From Bacteroidota bacterium (GTDB lineage Bacteria > Bacteroidota > Bacteroidia > B-17B0 > Aurantibacillaceae): DNA of 64,000 bases. Below, piece by piece: positions 42,336 to 51,814 of the stretch; the first letter of the stretch is position 1; every line of letters starts with the position of its first letter. A program made the position numbers and the translations under genes. Location of the stretch: positions 62,001-126,000 of the forward strand of contig CANFTW010000002.1 in NCBI GenBank assembly GCA_947450025.1. Direction: 5' to 3'. Under the pieces are notes generated by a model. It had not been told where the DNA came from, searched no databases, and saw only the letters and a program-made list of their open reading frames with translations.

Positions 42336-43619
42336 CTATTCCATTTCTTCCAATTCATTCTTATAGTTTTTATAAGACATCGCATTGTAATAATATAAAA
42401 ACATAAAAAAAGGAAATCCATTCAAAAAATAATGTCCTTGACGAAATAAATTCAATAAAATCATCACCAATATTCCATTACTAATTAACCAATGATAGGT
42501 TAAATGCTGCTGATCACGCTTCACGTAACATTTTATCATGATGACAAAGAAAATGATTAATCCAAATAAACCCGTTTCTGACATTAATCGTAAAAACATT
42601 GAATTCGCATCCTGTCCATTAAAATTAAATCCAAAGGTTTTAAAATCTTTGGCTAGGGAGTATTTTTCAAAGGCCACTGGGTGAGAGCCCAATCCAGTGC
42701 CAAATAAAGGATTGGTTTGAAAATTTTTTAAAGCTACGGTATAATTATTATATAAAATAAAAGAAGATCCATGAGTAGTACCTTGAACAAACTCTTCTCC
42801 AGAAAACAAACTCACTAAGCCATCTAAACGATATCTAAAATCTTTCACATTATTATATAACACATTAAAGGTTAAAATCGTGATAGGAATTAGAATGAGG
42901 ATATAACGAACCAAACCATAACTAATGGCTAAAAATAAAAAGGTTAAAAAAATACCTGCCTGTCCTAAGCCTGAGAAGGAAAGAATATAAACCGCAATAA
43001 TAGATAAACCCTGCCATTTACTTAAATAATAGTTTTCTTTACTAAATAAATTATACAATGAGACAAAAAAAGCTGGAGCCAACACACAGGCCAAATGGGT
43101 CGGTTCCGAAAAGACAGAATTAATTCGAATACCAAACAAGCCTCCACCTGCAAATCCCCATTTATTAAAAATATGCCAAAAAGTATAGCCATCTTTAAAT
43201 CCAATTTGATAGGATAAAAATTGGAATATGCCTAATACTGAGGCAAAAAAAGACCCTTTTAAATACCATTGAAATAAATGTTCAATTTCAAACCCAACTT
43301 CTTCAAAAACATAATGATAAAATGAATAAGACAGAAACAGTCCTAAAAACACTTTAAAAAACTGAGCAGCCGTATCATTACCAACTAAAATATTAACAAC
43401 CCCATTAATAAGTAATACCAAAAAAATAAAAAATAAAGCCCGATTAAAACCAAAACGGTATATAAAGCCTGGCAAGAGCGCTAAATAAATTAAATAACCA
43501 ATATAGAATTCGAAAGGATTTTTAAAAAAAACATAAGAATTAATAAAAATCGAAATGTAAACAAATAGTATAATCCAAAAATGTTTACGACTTTGATCTA
43601 TATAGGAGATTTCTTTCAA
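42336..43619 (-). CDS. O-antigen polymerase/ligase-type membrane protein (Wzy/WaaL family)
   Basis: A 427-residue polytopic protein with about 11-12 helices. The large periplasmic loop ends in NPLFGTGLGSHPVAFEKY and later QDANSMFLRLMSETGLFGL, the Wzy_C signature with the conserved histidine. The family includes both polymerases that join repeat units (Wzy) and ligases that attach glycan to lipid A core (WaaL). Because the locus exports by Wzm-Wzt, a ligase role is at least as likely as polymerase. It is the last gene of the locus, 11 bases after the FkbM gene. Confidence 0.82.
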   Translation of the reverse strand: MKEISYIDQSRKHFWIILFVYISIFINSYVFFKNPFEFYIGYLIYLALLPGFIYRFGFNRALFFIFLVLLINGVVNILVGNDTAAQFFKVFLGLFLSYSFYHYVFEEVGFEIEHLFQWYLKGSFFASVLGIFQFLSYQIGFKDGYTFWHIFNKWGFAGGGLFGIRINSVFSEPTHLACVLAPAFFVSLYNLFSKENYYLSKWQGLSIIAVYILSFSGLGQAGIFLTFLFLAISYGLVRYILILIPITILTFNVLYNNVKDFRYRLDGLVSLFSGEEFVQGTTHGSSFILYNNYTVALKNFQTNPLFGTGLGSHPVAFEKYSLAKDFKTFGFNFNGQDANSMFLRLMSETGLFGLIIFFVIMIKCYVKRDQQHLTYHWLISNGILVMILLNLFRQGHYFLNGFPFFMFLYYYNAMSYKNYKNELEEME

Positions 43620-43630
43620 CGAAATAAATT

Positions 43631-44290
43631 TTATTTATGTGCTAAAAACCAACGATTATGTTCAATTGGTCTATTTTCTTTAATAAAAAATCGATACCAA
43701 CCTTGATCAATAATTTTGGTTTTGTATCCTAAAGCTTGGAGAAATTTAAGACACTCTATCTCTAATTGCTTTGTATGAGTTTCGATTATAAAATAGCAAT
43801 TATTTTGAATAGCTGTGTTTTTCATGCCATTTAAAACATCCAACTCTCCTCCATCAACATCAATTTTAAAAAATAATGTTTTATTTTTTTCCTGAACAAA
43901 AGTGTCAATACTTATATTTTTATCATTATCTAAATTCGAAACAAATTTATCATAGTGTTGATAATCTATTTTAAAACCATTTAACCTAAAATGTTCTTCT
44001 TGTTCAATCTTAAATCGTGTTTGTGCTTCGAATAGGCAAATCATTCCTTCTGAATTAAATTTTCTGTATAATAGACTATAATACCCATCAGAGGCACCAA
44101 TATCAAAAAAGTGTGAAGACAACTTTGAATATTTTTTAAATGGTTTTTGAATTTCTAACTCATCTAATCCAATGATTCGCTGCGTTTTTGAAGAAACATC
44201 AATATGCATTTTCAATCCTTTACCTATACCAGCCTTTATAGTTTGAATTGAAGTATCTCCAAATAATATTTTTTTAATAAGTTGTTTCAT
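43631..44290 (-). CDS. FkbM-family methyltransferase
   Basis: A 219-residue SAM-dependent enzyme. The SAM motif is FFDIGASDGYYSLLY (about 62-76); FFKIDVDGGELDVLNGM is the conserved FkbM segment and FIIETHTKQLEIECLKFL follows. FkbM relatives O-methylate sugars or polyketides, so a glycan methyl group is likely. A 156-base AT-rich gap with no evident feature (44291-44446) separates it from the rest of the cluster, the largest gap inside the locus, so an extra promoter may lie there. Confidence 0.8.
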   Translation of the reverse strand: MKQLIKKILFGDTSIQTIKAGIGKGLKMHIDVSSKTQRIIGLDELEIQKPFKKYSKLSSHFFDIGASDGYYSLLYRKFNSEGMICLFEAQTRFKIEQEEHFRLNGFKIDYQHYDKFVSNLDNDKNISIDTFVQEKNKTLFFKIDVDGGELDVLNGMKNTAIQNNCYFIIETHTKQLEIECLKFLQALGYKTKIIDQGWYRFFIKENRPIEHNRWFLAHK

Positions 44291-44446
44291 ATGTTTAAAC
44301 GATCATTGTATTTGTCGATTGATTTATAAGTATATCTATTTTTTTATTAATAATGTCATTAAATCATTCAAAGAATATCTTTATAAATTTAATATCCTGT
44401 TTTTGAACAAAAGAAAATAAAATTCAATAAAATTATTTTTATAAAA

Positions 44447-45673
44447 CTATAACAAAGCTAAAAAATTATTTTGCCTTACCTTATAATTTTCCCATGAGTA
44501 ATTTAAGGCAGTTAGCCTTGCTTGAATACTCATCAACTGATAGTCTTCTTCTGATTTTTGAAATAATGTTTCAATAGCACTCACGATAGCCTTACTATTT
44601 CTAATGGGGACAATATATCCGTTCACATTTTCAATCACCAATTCTGGTCCAATAGAATGTGGCGTCGTAATAATTGGTAAACCTGCTGCCATAGCTTCTA
44701 CCAAAACTAATGCAAAACCCTCAAATATGGTTGGTAAAACTAAAGCATCGAACTCATGGTAGCGTTTAAATAATTCTTGTTGTGACATAGAACCGTGATA
44801 CGTATAAACATGAGCATATTCTTTAAACGTCGCTCCTGAACCAAATACATTTCCTATGATATGCAGTTCTATTTCTGACTTATGAAAACTTTTCATCGCT
44901 TCCAATAAATAGGCTATGCCTTTTCGTTGAGTTACCGTTCCGGCATATAATAATTTCAGGGGAAGGCTTTTATCTCGCTTTTTTTCAATGTAGGTAATAT
45001 GCTCCACATCTGCTCCTAAAGGAAGGATTTGTATTTTATTTCCTGAGATACCTGATTCTGTTAAAGAAAATTTAGTGAATGCTGAAGCTGAAATAATAGT
45101 ATCAGCTTCCATAGGTTCTTCTATTAATCGCTTCTCATAATGTAAAGGGAAATCAACATTTGAAATACTATCTGCCCAATCTGGATGTAACAGTTTTTCT
45201 TCATTTAAAATATGCTTTGCATATGTAACATGGGCGGTGGCCAATTCACAGATTGTTCTTCCACTATACTGCTTAACCGCTTTCAAAGATTCTAAACAAC
45301 TACCTTGAAATCCCCAAAACACCTCTGGTCTTGACTTAGATAAAATTTTTGCGATATGTTTATCAAAGACTTCATCTCGATTGTAAACTAAATTTTCAAT
45401 TTTCTTGGAATCATAGCCAAGACATCTTCCAAGATATTCTGGAATTTCAAATTGCCAATTAGTATTAATTTTATTTCCATATAAGCCATCTACAAATCGT
45501 CTGGTCCAAAATTGATTTCCTTTATTTAAAAAATACTTTTGTAAAGCTCGATTTTTAATATACGAACTTGTATAAAATTGATTTAAATAACCAAGCTCAT
45601 GAAGGCTTTTTGCCACATGGTAAGAATGTTGCTTACCTGAATGAGAAATAACTATTTGTTGATTAGATTTCAA
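44447..45673 (-). CDS. Glycosyltransferase family 4
   Basis: A 408-residue GT-B enzyme. The C-terminal donor domain has LKLLYAGTVTQRKGIAYLLE and the GT4 loop LVLPTIFEGFALVLVEAMAA followed by GLPIITTPHSIGPELV. The N-terminal half starts IVISHSGKQHSYHVAKSL. It abuts the preceding methyltransferase gene without a gap. Donor sugar unknown; cytoplasmic face of the inner membrane. Confidence 0.88.
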   Translation of the reverse strand: MKSNQQIVISHSGKQHSYHVAKSLHELGYLNQFYTSSYIKNRALQKYFLNKGNQFWTRRFVDGLYGNKINTNWQFEIPEYLGRCLGYDSKKIENLVYNRDEVFDKHIAKILSKSRPEVFWGFQGSCLESLKAVKQYSGRTICELATAHVTYAKHILNEEKLLHPDWADSISNVDFPLHYEKRLIEEPMEADTIISASAFTKFSLTESGISGNKIQILPLGADVEHITYIEKKRDKSLPLKLLYAGTVTQRKGIAYLLEAMKSFHKSEIELHIIGNVFGSGATFKEYAHVYTYHGSMSQQELFKRYHEFDALVLPTIFEGFALVLVEAMAAGLPIITTPHSIGPELVIENVNGYIVPIRNSKAIVSAIETLFQKSEEDYQLMSIQARLTALNYSWENYKVRQNNFLALL

Positions 45674-46387
45674 TTATTTTCTTTTCAATCCAAATAATGC
45701 AATATGAGACGCTGACTTGTAAGGATTAAAACCTTGATTTCTGATACCGGTAATCAACACTTCACATTTTGATTGAATCAATTTATAATTATTAAAAACA
45801 GAATAAGAATAAAATAAACCATCTGCTTTTGAAATTTGATACCGTTTGCCTTTAGTTCTTATAAAATTAAAAATGTTCCATAAACTAAAGAAATTTAAAG
45901 TTTGTTTAAAAGTTCGTGCCAGCCATCCTCCTTGTCCAAAATTATTTGAATCAGAAATAAAAACACCCACTTTGGCAACTCGTAACATTTCTTCAACGAG
46001 TTTATCAGGAAATCTGACGTGATGAAGCACTCCGTATTCACATACTAAATCATAGCTTTCATTCAATAAATTAAGATTATTTCCATCCCCATCAATTAAT
46101 TCAACTTCTGACAGTCCTTTTTTATAGCCTTCCTCTCTTAAGGCCTTAACAGGCTCAATGCCTACTACTTTAAGATGAGGGAATCTGTTTTTTAAAAACA
46201 ATAAAGTACGTCCTGTTCCTGCACCTATATCTAATACAGAACTAATCTGATAAAATGAAATATAAGAACTCATCAACTCTAACGCTAACATATGCTCTTT
46301 ATCGGTATGCAATACATGCATGCTATCATATTGTGCAGCAGTTGATGAGTAATAATGTTCTTGAATTTTTTCTGGTGATTGTTCCAT
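45674..46387 (-). CDS. Class I SAM-dependent methyltransferase
   Basis: A 237-residue enzyme with the canonical motif VLDIGAGTGRTLLFLKNRFP, an acidic ELIDGDGNNLNLL and the post-motif VCEYGVLHHVRFPDKLVEEM. It probably methylates a sugar of the glycan or its terminus; methylation often marks chain ends in ABC-exported O-antigens. Lies between two GT4 genes, 10 bases from the upstream one and zero from the downstream one. Confidence 0.85.
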   Translation of the reverse strand: MEQSPEKIQEHYYSSTAAQYDSMHVLHTDKEHMLALELMSSYISFYQISSVLDIGAGTGRTLLFLKNRFPHLKVVGIEPVKALREEGYKKGLSEVELIDGDGNNLNLLNESYDLVCEYGVLHHVRFPDKLVEEMLRVAKVGVFISDSNNFGQGGWLARTFKQTLNFFSLWNIFNFIRTKGKRYQISKADGLFYSYSVFNNYKLIQSKCEVLITGIRNQGFNPYKSASHIALFGLKRK

Positions 46388-46397
46388 TAGTATTTAT

Positions 46398-47534
46398 TTA
46401 AATTCTTGATTGGATTTCTTGAATCTCTTTTTGAATAATTTTTTCCCATAAAAAATTATGTTTCACTTTATTGATTGCATTGTATTTGTACTTTAAAATT
46501 TTCTCGTCAGGTAATTGAATCAATTTTTCTAAAACTAGTTTAATGGCATCAGAAGAGAATGCAGGAATGAATACCCCTTCATCAGTTGAAACTAGAACCG
46601 AAATTGCACCAACATCAGTTGTCACCACGGCGCAACCACTTGCCATGGCTTCTACAATCACATTAGGCATCCCTTCTGAATGGGAAGGCGCTACTAAAAA
46701 ATCAGATTCTCTTAAAATAGCTTTAATAGCCTCTTCACTTTTTAAAACACCATGATAAATCAATGAGGTATGTTTAATCTTTAATTGATCGGGGATTTCT
46801 CCAATAAAATGAAATTTAAAATCATAATTGCTGGTCATTTTTGATAAGGCCTCATGCAATTCAACAATTCCTTTTCTTACATCATAACGACCCACAAAAC
46901 AAAACGTGCGTTGTTTTTGGACAGTAATTGTATCATTAAGCCAAGATTCACCAATACCAGTAGAAATTTCTATGATTTTAGATGAAGGAATATGAAATGT
47001 TTCTTGGGTCATTTGAGTTAATTGACCACCATAAGAATAAATATAATCAGCCTGTTGATTTAAATAGTTTACCAAAGGCATATACAAGATATTTCTAATT
47101 TTATTTTTGATTGATTTTGTTTTTTGTAAAATCTCATAGCCATGAAGACGCAACGCAATAGGAGGCAAAATAACGCCTTGTTTCTTTGCTTTCATAAATC
47201 GCCAACCGCAGTAACCTTTTGTATAAATATAATCAACAGGAGGTTGTTTTATATAGTATTCAAATAAAGTTGAACTGTAATCATACGATTCTTTAAAATA
47301 ATGCCCTGGATATTTTTTGTATTTAGGAAACTTAAAGACGAATGAGTTTAAATATTTTTTTTCCTCATCCGTAAAGAATTCTAATATAGAAATATCATAA
47401 TGACTTTCATTACAATGGTATAAATCAACATAAATACCATTCTGTAAAAAATATTTCACTAAAAAATAACTATGCTTTTGCATGCCACCTATTACATAGG
47501 GCCATATTCCATCAGTCATTAAAGCAACTCTCAT
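46398..47534 (-). CDS. Glycosyltransferase family 4
   Basis: A 378-residue GT-B enzyme with MTDGIWPYVIGGMQKHSYFL at the N terminus, FCFVGRYDVRKGIVELHEAL as the first donor-domain strand and FLVAPSHSEGMPNVIVEAMA as the GT4 loop, then SGCAVVTTDVGAI. The spacing to its upstream neighbour is a single base. Donor and linkage not predictable. Confidence 0.88.
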   Translation of the reverse strand: MRVALMTDGIWPYVIGGMQKHSYFLVKYFLQNGIYVDLYHCNESHYDISILEFFTDEEKKYLNSFVFKFPKYKKYPGHYFKESYDYSSTLFEYYIKQPPVDYIYTKGYCGWRFMKAKKQGVILPPIALRLHGYEILQKTKSIKNKIRNILYMPLVNYLNQQADYIYSYGGQLTQMTQETFHIPSSKIIEISTGIGESWLNDTITVQKQRTFCFVGRYDVRKGIVELHEALSKMTSNYDFKFHFIGEIPDQLKIKHTSLIYHGVLKSEEAIKAILRESDFLVAPSHSEGMPNVIVEAMASGCAVVTTDVGAISVLVSTDEGVFIPAFSSDAIKLVLEKLIQLPDEKILKYKYNAINKVKHNFLWEKIIQKEIQEIQSRI

Positions 47535-47535
47535 A

Positions 47536-48675
47536 TTAATTTTTGTGATCTATTAATAGATTATTGTATTGACTCCTAAAATGAATTTTCGAAAAATTTG
47601 ACTTAGCAATATCTTTTATTTTTAGTTTATCAGAAAGCAACACTTGTTTATGAGGTAGAGCTATATCTCCATTTAATAGTCCATTTTCAAATGTCTTAAC
47701 ATATTCTGAGTAATCTCCTAAATGATTAGAAACAATAACCTTTAACCCACAAGCTATGTATTCAGCAAATTTTACAGGTGAGGCCACTTGATTTGTAATA
47801 GTGGCTTCTCTTAATAATAGGCCATAATCAGCTGATACTAAATATTTAGGGACATCACTCACTTTCAATTTTTGACAAACAACCTGATTTGGAAATTGAT
47901 GTTTAAGTTTTAGGATATTATCATCCATATCTGACAAGAACATTAACTTACAATTAAAATTGGATTTTAGTATCGGCGACATATAATTATACAGCATATC
48001 AAATGATTGCCATCCAGCCACAGAACCTGAATACACAAAAATAATGTCATTTTCATCAAATCCTATAGATTTTCTGGCTTCAATAATAGCTTGTTCTGAT
48101 AGATCAACTTCTTCAAATAATTTATTTAAAGTACAAGGAATAACTGCATGTTTATTTGAATAATATCCAAACTCGTTTTGCCAATATTCAATTAATTTTT
48201 TAGAAACAGCTATTCTATAGTTCGAATTTAAAACCACTTCTTTTTCTAAATTAAAAATCTCTGAAAGCATCTTTGGATTTTGAATAACTTGATATTCTTC
48301 CCACTCGGATTTAATAGCTCCCCTACCATCATAAATTACTTCTTTAACTCTTCCCTTAGTTCGCATCTTTAAAGCTAATTGAGTAGCTAAAACGCTTCGT
48401 CCAATGATTTTTTTTGGCTTTTTAGATAGAACTACGAAAAACAATAAAAAAACATTCCAGCGCCATCTGGGAACACCAGGAATCATAGGTAGAACAATGG
48501 CATCAGTTAACTCTGCTTTTATTTTAGCTTTTTGATTAAAATACTGACGCGAAGAAACAAATGATACTAATTGTACTTTATCTTGAAAGTGTGTATTTAA
48601 AAACTTAACGACATCAATCACCTGGCTAGAAAAAATTCCTGAAGGGGTATCATTAAAAGTTAAATAAAGTATCAC
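47536..48675 (-). CDS. Probable GT-B glycosyltransferase
   Basis: A 379-residue protein with a weaker GT-B pattern: DENDIIFVYSGSVAGWQSFD starts the donor domain and ADYGLLLREATITNQVASPV with KFAEYIACGLKVIVSNHLGD resembles the GT4 nucleotide-sugar site. The N-terminal half includes MIPGVPRWRWNVFLLFF. It overlaps the epimerase gene by 4 bases, so they are translated together. I am less sure of family than for the neighbours. Confidence 0.7.
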   Translation of the reverse strand: MILYLTFNDTPSGIFSSQVIDVVKFLNTHFQDKVQLVSFVSSRQYFNQKAKIKAELTDAIVLPMIPGVPRWRWNVFLLFFVVLSKKPKKIIGRSVLATQLALKMRTKGRVKEVIYDGRGAIKSEWEEYQVIQNPKMLSEIFNLEKEVVLNSNYRIAVSKKLIEYWQNEFGYYSNKHAVIPCTLNKLFEEVDLSEQAIIEARKSIGFDENDIIFVYSGSVAGWQSFDMLYNYMSPILKSNFNCKLMFLSDMDDNILKLKHQFPNQVVCQKLKVSDVPKYLVSADYGLLLREATITNQVASPVKFAEYIACGLKVIVSNHLGDYSEYVKTFENGLLNGDIALPHKQVLLSDKLKIKDIAKSNFSKIHFRSQYNNLLIDHKN

Positions 48676-49763
48676 GATTGATTCGACAAATAATTTAATA
48701 TTCGTTCAGTAGATTTACCATCCCATAATTTAGGTACTCTTCCTTTTTTGTATATACCAGATTCAATTTGAGAAACGATATTTTTTATAATATCTAATTC
48801 AAAAGGTACCAATGTATTTGTGCCCTCAGTCACAGTCACAGGTCTTTCTGTATTGGGTCTTAAAGTTAAGCAAGGTTTTCCTAAAAAAGTAGATTCTTCT
48901 TGGATACCTCCACTATCAGTAATAATAAATTGACATTCTTTTACTAATTTTTGAAACGCAAAATAATCTAGGGGATCTGCTAAAATAATTTTAGGGTTCG
49001 CCAAAAATTTCTCCTTTAATCCAAATTCTTCCATTCGGTTTAATGTGCGAGGATGAATAGGGAAAAACACTTTATACTTTATAGTTAAATCTTCTATCAA
49101 CGCATAAAGTTTATGAAGCTCCTCAAAATTATCAACTGTCGCTGGTCGATGCATCGTCATTAACACAAAATCATTTTTAGTTAATGCATATTGATTTAAT
49201 ACATTAGAATTGTCAATGTCTTTTTCAAAAGCAACCATCGTATCAATCATCGTATTTCCAACGAATATTATTTTTTCTTTATCAATCCCTTCTAGGACTA
49301 AATTATCATAGCCACTTTGTTCTGTAACAAAAAATAAATCAGACAATTTATCTGTTATAATTCTATTGTGTTCTTCAGGCATTGAGTGATCAAAACTTCT
49401 TAATCCACTTTCAATATGTCCTAATTTTATTCCCATTTTATTAGCAGTAAGAGAGGCGGCTAACGTTGAGTTAACATCTCCTACAACAATCAATAAATCT
49501 GGCTTGAAATCATTCAAAATAAGATGTTCTAATTTCTGCATAATTTCTGCAATCTGATAATTTGGTGAACCTTGAGATATATTCAAAAAATAATCAGGAA
49601 CTAATTCAAATTGTTTAAAAAATACATCAGCCATCTTATCATCATAATGCTGTCCTGTGTGTACAATTTTCAAATCAATTGATGAATAGTTTGAAGCTAT
49701 TTTTTTAAATTGAGTCACCTTGATAAAATTAGGCCTTGTTCCTATTACAATTAATGTTTTCAT
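48672..49763 (-). CDS. wecB: UDP-N-acetylglucosamine 2-epimerase (non-hydrolysing)
   Basis: A 363-residue enzyme of the WecB/MnaA family: VIGTRPNFIKVTQFKKIA, HTGQHYDDKMADVFF, GDVNSTLAASLTANKMG, HIESGLRSFDHSMPEEHNR and TDSGGIQEESTFLGKPCLTL. It interconverts UDP-GlcNAc and UDP-ManNAc, feeding ManNAc or a derived sugar into the glycan. Relatives act on other UDP-2-acetamido sugars (for example towards L-fucosamine), and no dehydrogenase (WecC) is in view, so the end product is open. Confidence 0.88.
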   Translation of the reverse strand: MKTLIVIGTRPNFIKVTQFKKIASNYSSIDLKIVHTGQHYDDKMADVFFKQFELVPDYFLNISQGSPNYQIAEIMQKLEHLILNDFKPDLLIVVGDVNSTLAASLTANKMGIKLGHIESGLRSFDHSMPEEHNRIITDKLSDLFFVTEQSGYDNLVLEGIDKEKIIFVGNTMIDTMVAFEKDIDNSNVLNQYALTKNDFVLMTMHRPATVDNFEELHKLYALIEDLTIKYKVFFPIHPRTLNRMEEFGLKEKFLANPKIILADPLDYFAFQKLVKECQFIITDSGGIQEESTFLGKPCLTLRPNTERPVTVTEGTNTLVPFELDIIKNIVSQIESGIYKKGRVPKLWDGKSTERILNYLSNQS

Positions 49764-49772
49764 TAAAATATG

Positions 49773-50912
49773 TTATCCAATCCAGCTTTTATAATAATTA
49801 GACAATAATGTATTATGCAAATCAAGGCTATACTCAGTAAGAATTTTTTTTCTATTTTCAGGTATAGATCCTTTTTTAATAGCATCAATCATTCTTGAAG
49901 CAAAGTGATTAATGTCTTTCTCTTTCACCAAATAACCATTAACACCATCCTGAATCAATTCTGGGATTCCCGAATGTATTGTGCTTATAATAGGTAGATT
50001 TAAAGCCATAGCTTCCATAATTGCATTGGGAATTCCCTCCATATCACCAGTCGAATCGGTAATACTATGATGAACAAATGCTGTCGCCTTAGACAGATAC
50101 TTTGCAACTTCATTTGGAGGAAGTATTCCTAAAAAAACAACTTTATCTTGAAGTTTTAGTTGTTCAACAAGATTAACTAGTTCTATTTTTCTTTCGCCAT
50201 CACCAATAAGTATAAGCTTGTAATTTTGATAGCTATCAATAGTAGTAATTTTTTTAAAGGCTTGTATTGTATACTCGTGCCCTTTTTTTTCAGCAAATGA
50301 AGAAACCTGAATTATATAGGGAGAATTATAATGAAAAACTTCAGAGGGTTTAAATAGATAATTAGTATCTATTCCATATTTTAAAACAAAATAATTTGAA
50401 ATTGGGATGTGGAATTCATTTTTAAATTTGTCAATAAAATATTGATTACAACTAATAGTGTGAATATTATCTTTACTTAAATAATATTTAAGCTTCTTGA
50501 TATACGAATTTTTCCTAGTCATTGCAGTTGCATCATAACCGTGAAAATGAATAATAATTTTTCTCTTTTCAAATTCATCAATATTATCTAACAACATTAA
50601 GGCTTCGTATCCAAAATGACAATGAATAATATCAGGTCTAAAATCGTTTATAATGCTATTTAATTTTTTAGAAAATAAAGTATTTTTAAAATCACAGTAT
50701 AAATCTAAACTCCATAACCACCACTTTATTTTTTTTATAATTCGCGTTTCCTCGAAGGGAATGACCTCAATATAATCAGGTCTTTTTATAGCAGAATATA
50801 AAAAATTACATACGTATTTAATTTGGTCTGTTTTGTTAAATGCCTCTGTCTCATTTCTAATAAATGTAGTTGTTGGGGTTCCAAAAGAATTTGAAAAATA
50901 TAAAATCCTCAT
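49773..50912 (-). CDS. Glycosyltransferase family 4 (colanic-acid WcaL-like)
   Basis: A 379-residue GT-B enzyme. FSNSFGTPTTTFIRNETEAF at the N terminus is typical of WcaL-like transferases. The donor half has VSSFAEKKGHEYTIQAFKKI, LILIGDGERKIELVNLVEQL and HHSITDSTGDMEGIPNAIME with AMALNLPIISTIHSGIPELI. It overlaps the fucosyltransferase gene by 4 bases. Likely adds a hexose such as galactose or glucose; not provable here. Confidence 0.87.
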   Translation of the reverse strand: MRILYFSNSFGTPTTTFIRNETEAFNKTDQIKYVCNFLYSAIKRPDYIEVIPFEETRIIKKIKWWLWSLDLYCDFKNTLFSKKLNSIINDFRPDIIHCHFGYEALMLLDNIDEFEKRKIIIHFHGYDATAMTRKNSYIKKLKYYLSKDNIHTISCNQYFIDKFKNEFHIPISNYFVLKYGIDTNYLFKPSEVFHYNSPYIIQVSSFAEKKGHEYTIQAFKKITTIDSYQNYKLILIGDGERKIELVNLVEQLKLQDKVVFLGILPPNEVAKYLSKATAFVHHSITDSTGDMEGIPNAIMEAMALNLPIISTIHSGIPELIQDGVNGYLVKEKDINHFASRMIDAIKKGSIPENRKKILTEYSLDLHNTLLSNYYKSWIG

Positions 50913-51814
50913 AGTTTAATCCAATTTTCAGGAACAATATCTATATCATTTAAAGATTCTTCTATAAACCATTGTTCCGGTGCGACTACAATTTTATTAC
51001 TATTATTTTCAGACAACCATGCCCCCCACCATGAAAAAGTTGAATTAGAAATAATATAATATTTACACTTTGTAAGCAACTGAAGATAATTACTTGCATA
51101 AATCCCTGCATGTTCATCATTAACAAAATAAAATGAAAGATGATCTACTTTTAGATTTTCTTTACACCAATTTATATCGTCAGAAAACACATAAAAAACA
51201 GGATTATCTACTTTTTCTATAATAAAATCAATTGCCTTTATATAATAGCTAAGAGGTAATGCACCTATTTTTTTACTATACAAAGGACTTGTCACATAAT
51301 CACCTCTTCTAACATGAATAGCAACACTGTTTTCACTTTTTAAACTATCGACTAACTCATGACTAATATCCATAATAGGATATTTGAATTTAAAAATATT
51401 CTTTATTTCTCGACTATCTGAATAAAAATATTTTTCAGATTGGAAAGACCCAACTAAGCAAGTATCATCTTTTAAATTTAAATACCGGGGATTAAACCCT
51501 CTGTTTTCTTCAATTACTAAAGATGGACTTCTAATTGCTTGCCTAATTTTATTGTAAGATTTACCGATTAGATTATTATAAGACTTTCCATTAAAATATT
51601 CAATGTCATTTTTGGATGCAAAATCTAATGAGACATTAAATACTTTATTCAAAAGAAGCTCTCTGTGCGTTACAATTTCATGAGGACTTAATCTATCATC
51701 CAATAATGTGGTATCAATTTTAACTAAAGATTTATTTTTTTTAGATAAAACATAAGCAAATGAATATTGAAACATTTGATTACCTAAACCACCCATTAAA
51801 CGAATAATAATCAC
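50909..51814 (-). CDS. Alpha-1,2-fucosyltransferase, GT11
   Basis: A 301-residue enzyme with GT11 signatures: IRLMGGLGNQMFQYSFAYVL at the N terminus and HVRRGDYVTS (167-176) binding GDP-fucose, then FYVFSDDINWCKENL and YYIISNSTFSWWGAWLSEN. It transfers L-fucose from GDP-fucose in alpha-1,2 linkage to galactose or a related sugar. The GDP-fucose genes gmd and fcl are not in the window. It overlaps both neighbours by 4 bases (ATGA), so translation is tightly coupled. Confidence 0.93.
   Translation of the reverse strand: MIIIRLMGGLGNQMFQYSFAYVLSKKNKSLVKIDTTLLDDRLSPHEIVTHRELLLNKVFNVSLDFASKNDIEYFNGKSYNNLIGKSYNKIRQAIRSPSLVIEENRGFNPRYLNLKDDTCLVGSFQSEKYFYSDSREIKNIFKFKYPIMDISHELVDSLKSENSVAIHVRRGDYVTSPLYSKKIGALPLSYYIKAIDFIIEKVDNPVFYVFSDDINWCKENLKVDHLSFYFVNDEHAGIYASNYLQLLTKCKYYIISNSTFSWWGAWLSENNSNKIVVAPEQWFIEESLNDIDIVPENWIKL

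Noticed and set aside
44291-44446. AT-rich 156-base gap inside the polysaccharide locus considered as an attachment site or IS remnant
   Set aside because: No terminal inverted repeats, target duplication or transposase fragment; only AT-rich sequence with possible weak promoter boxes.
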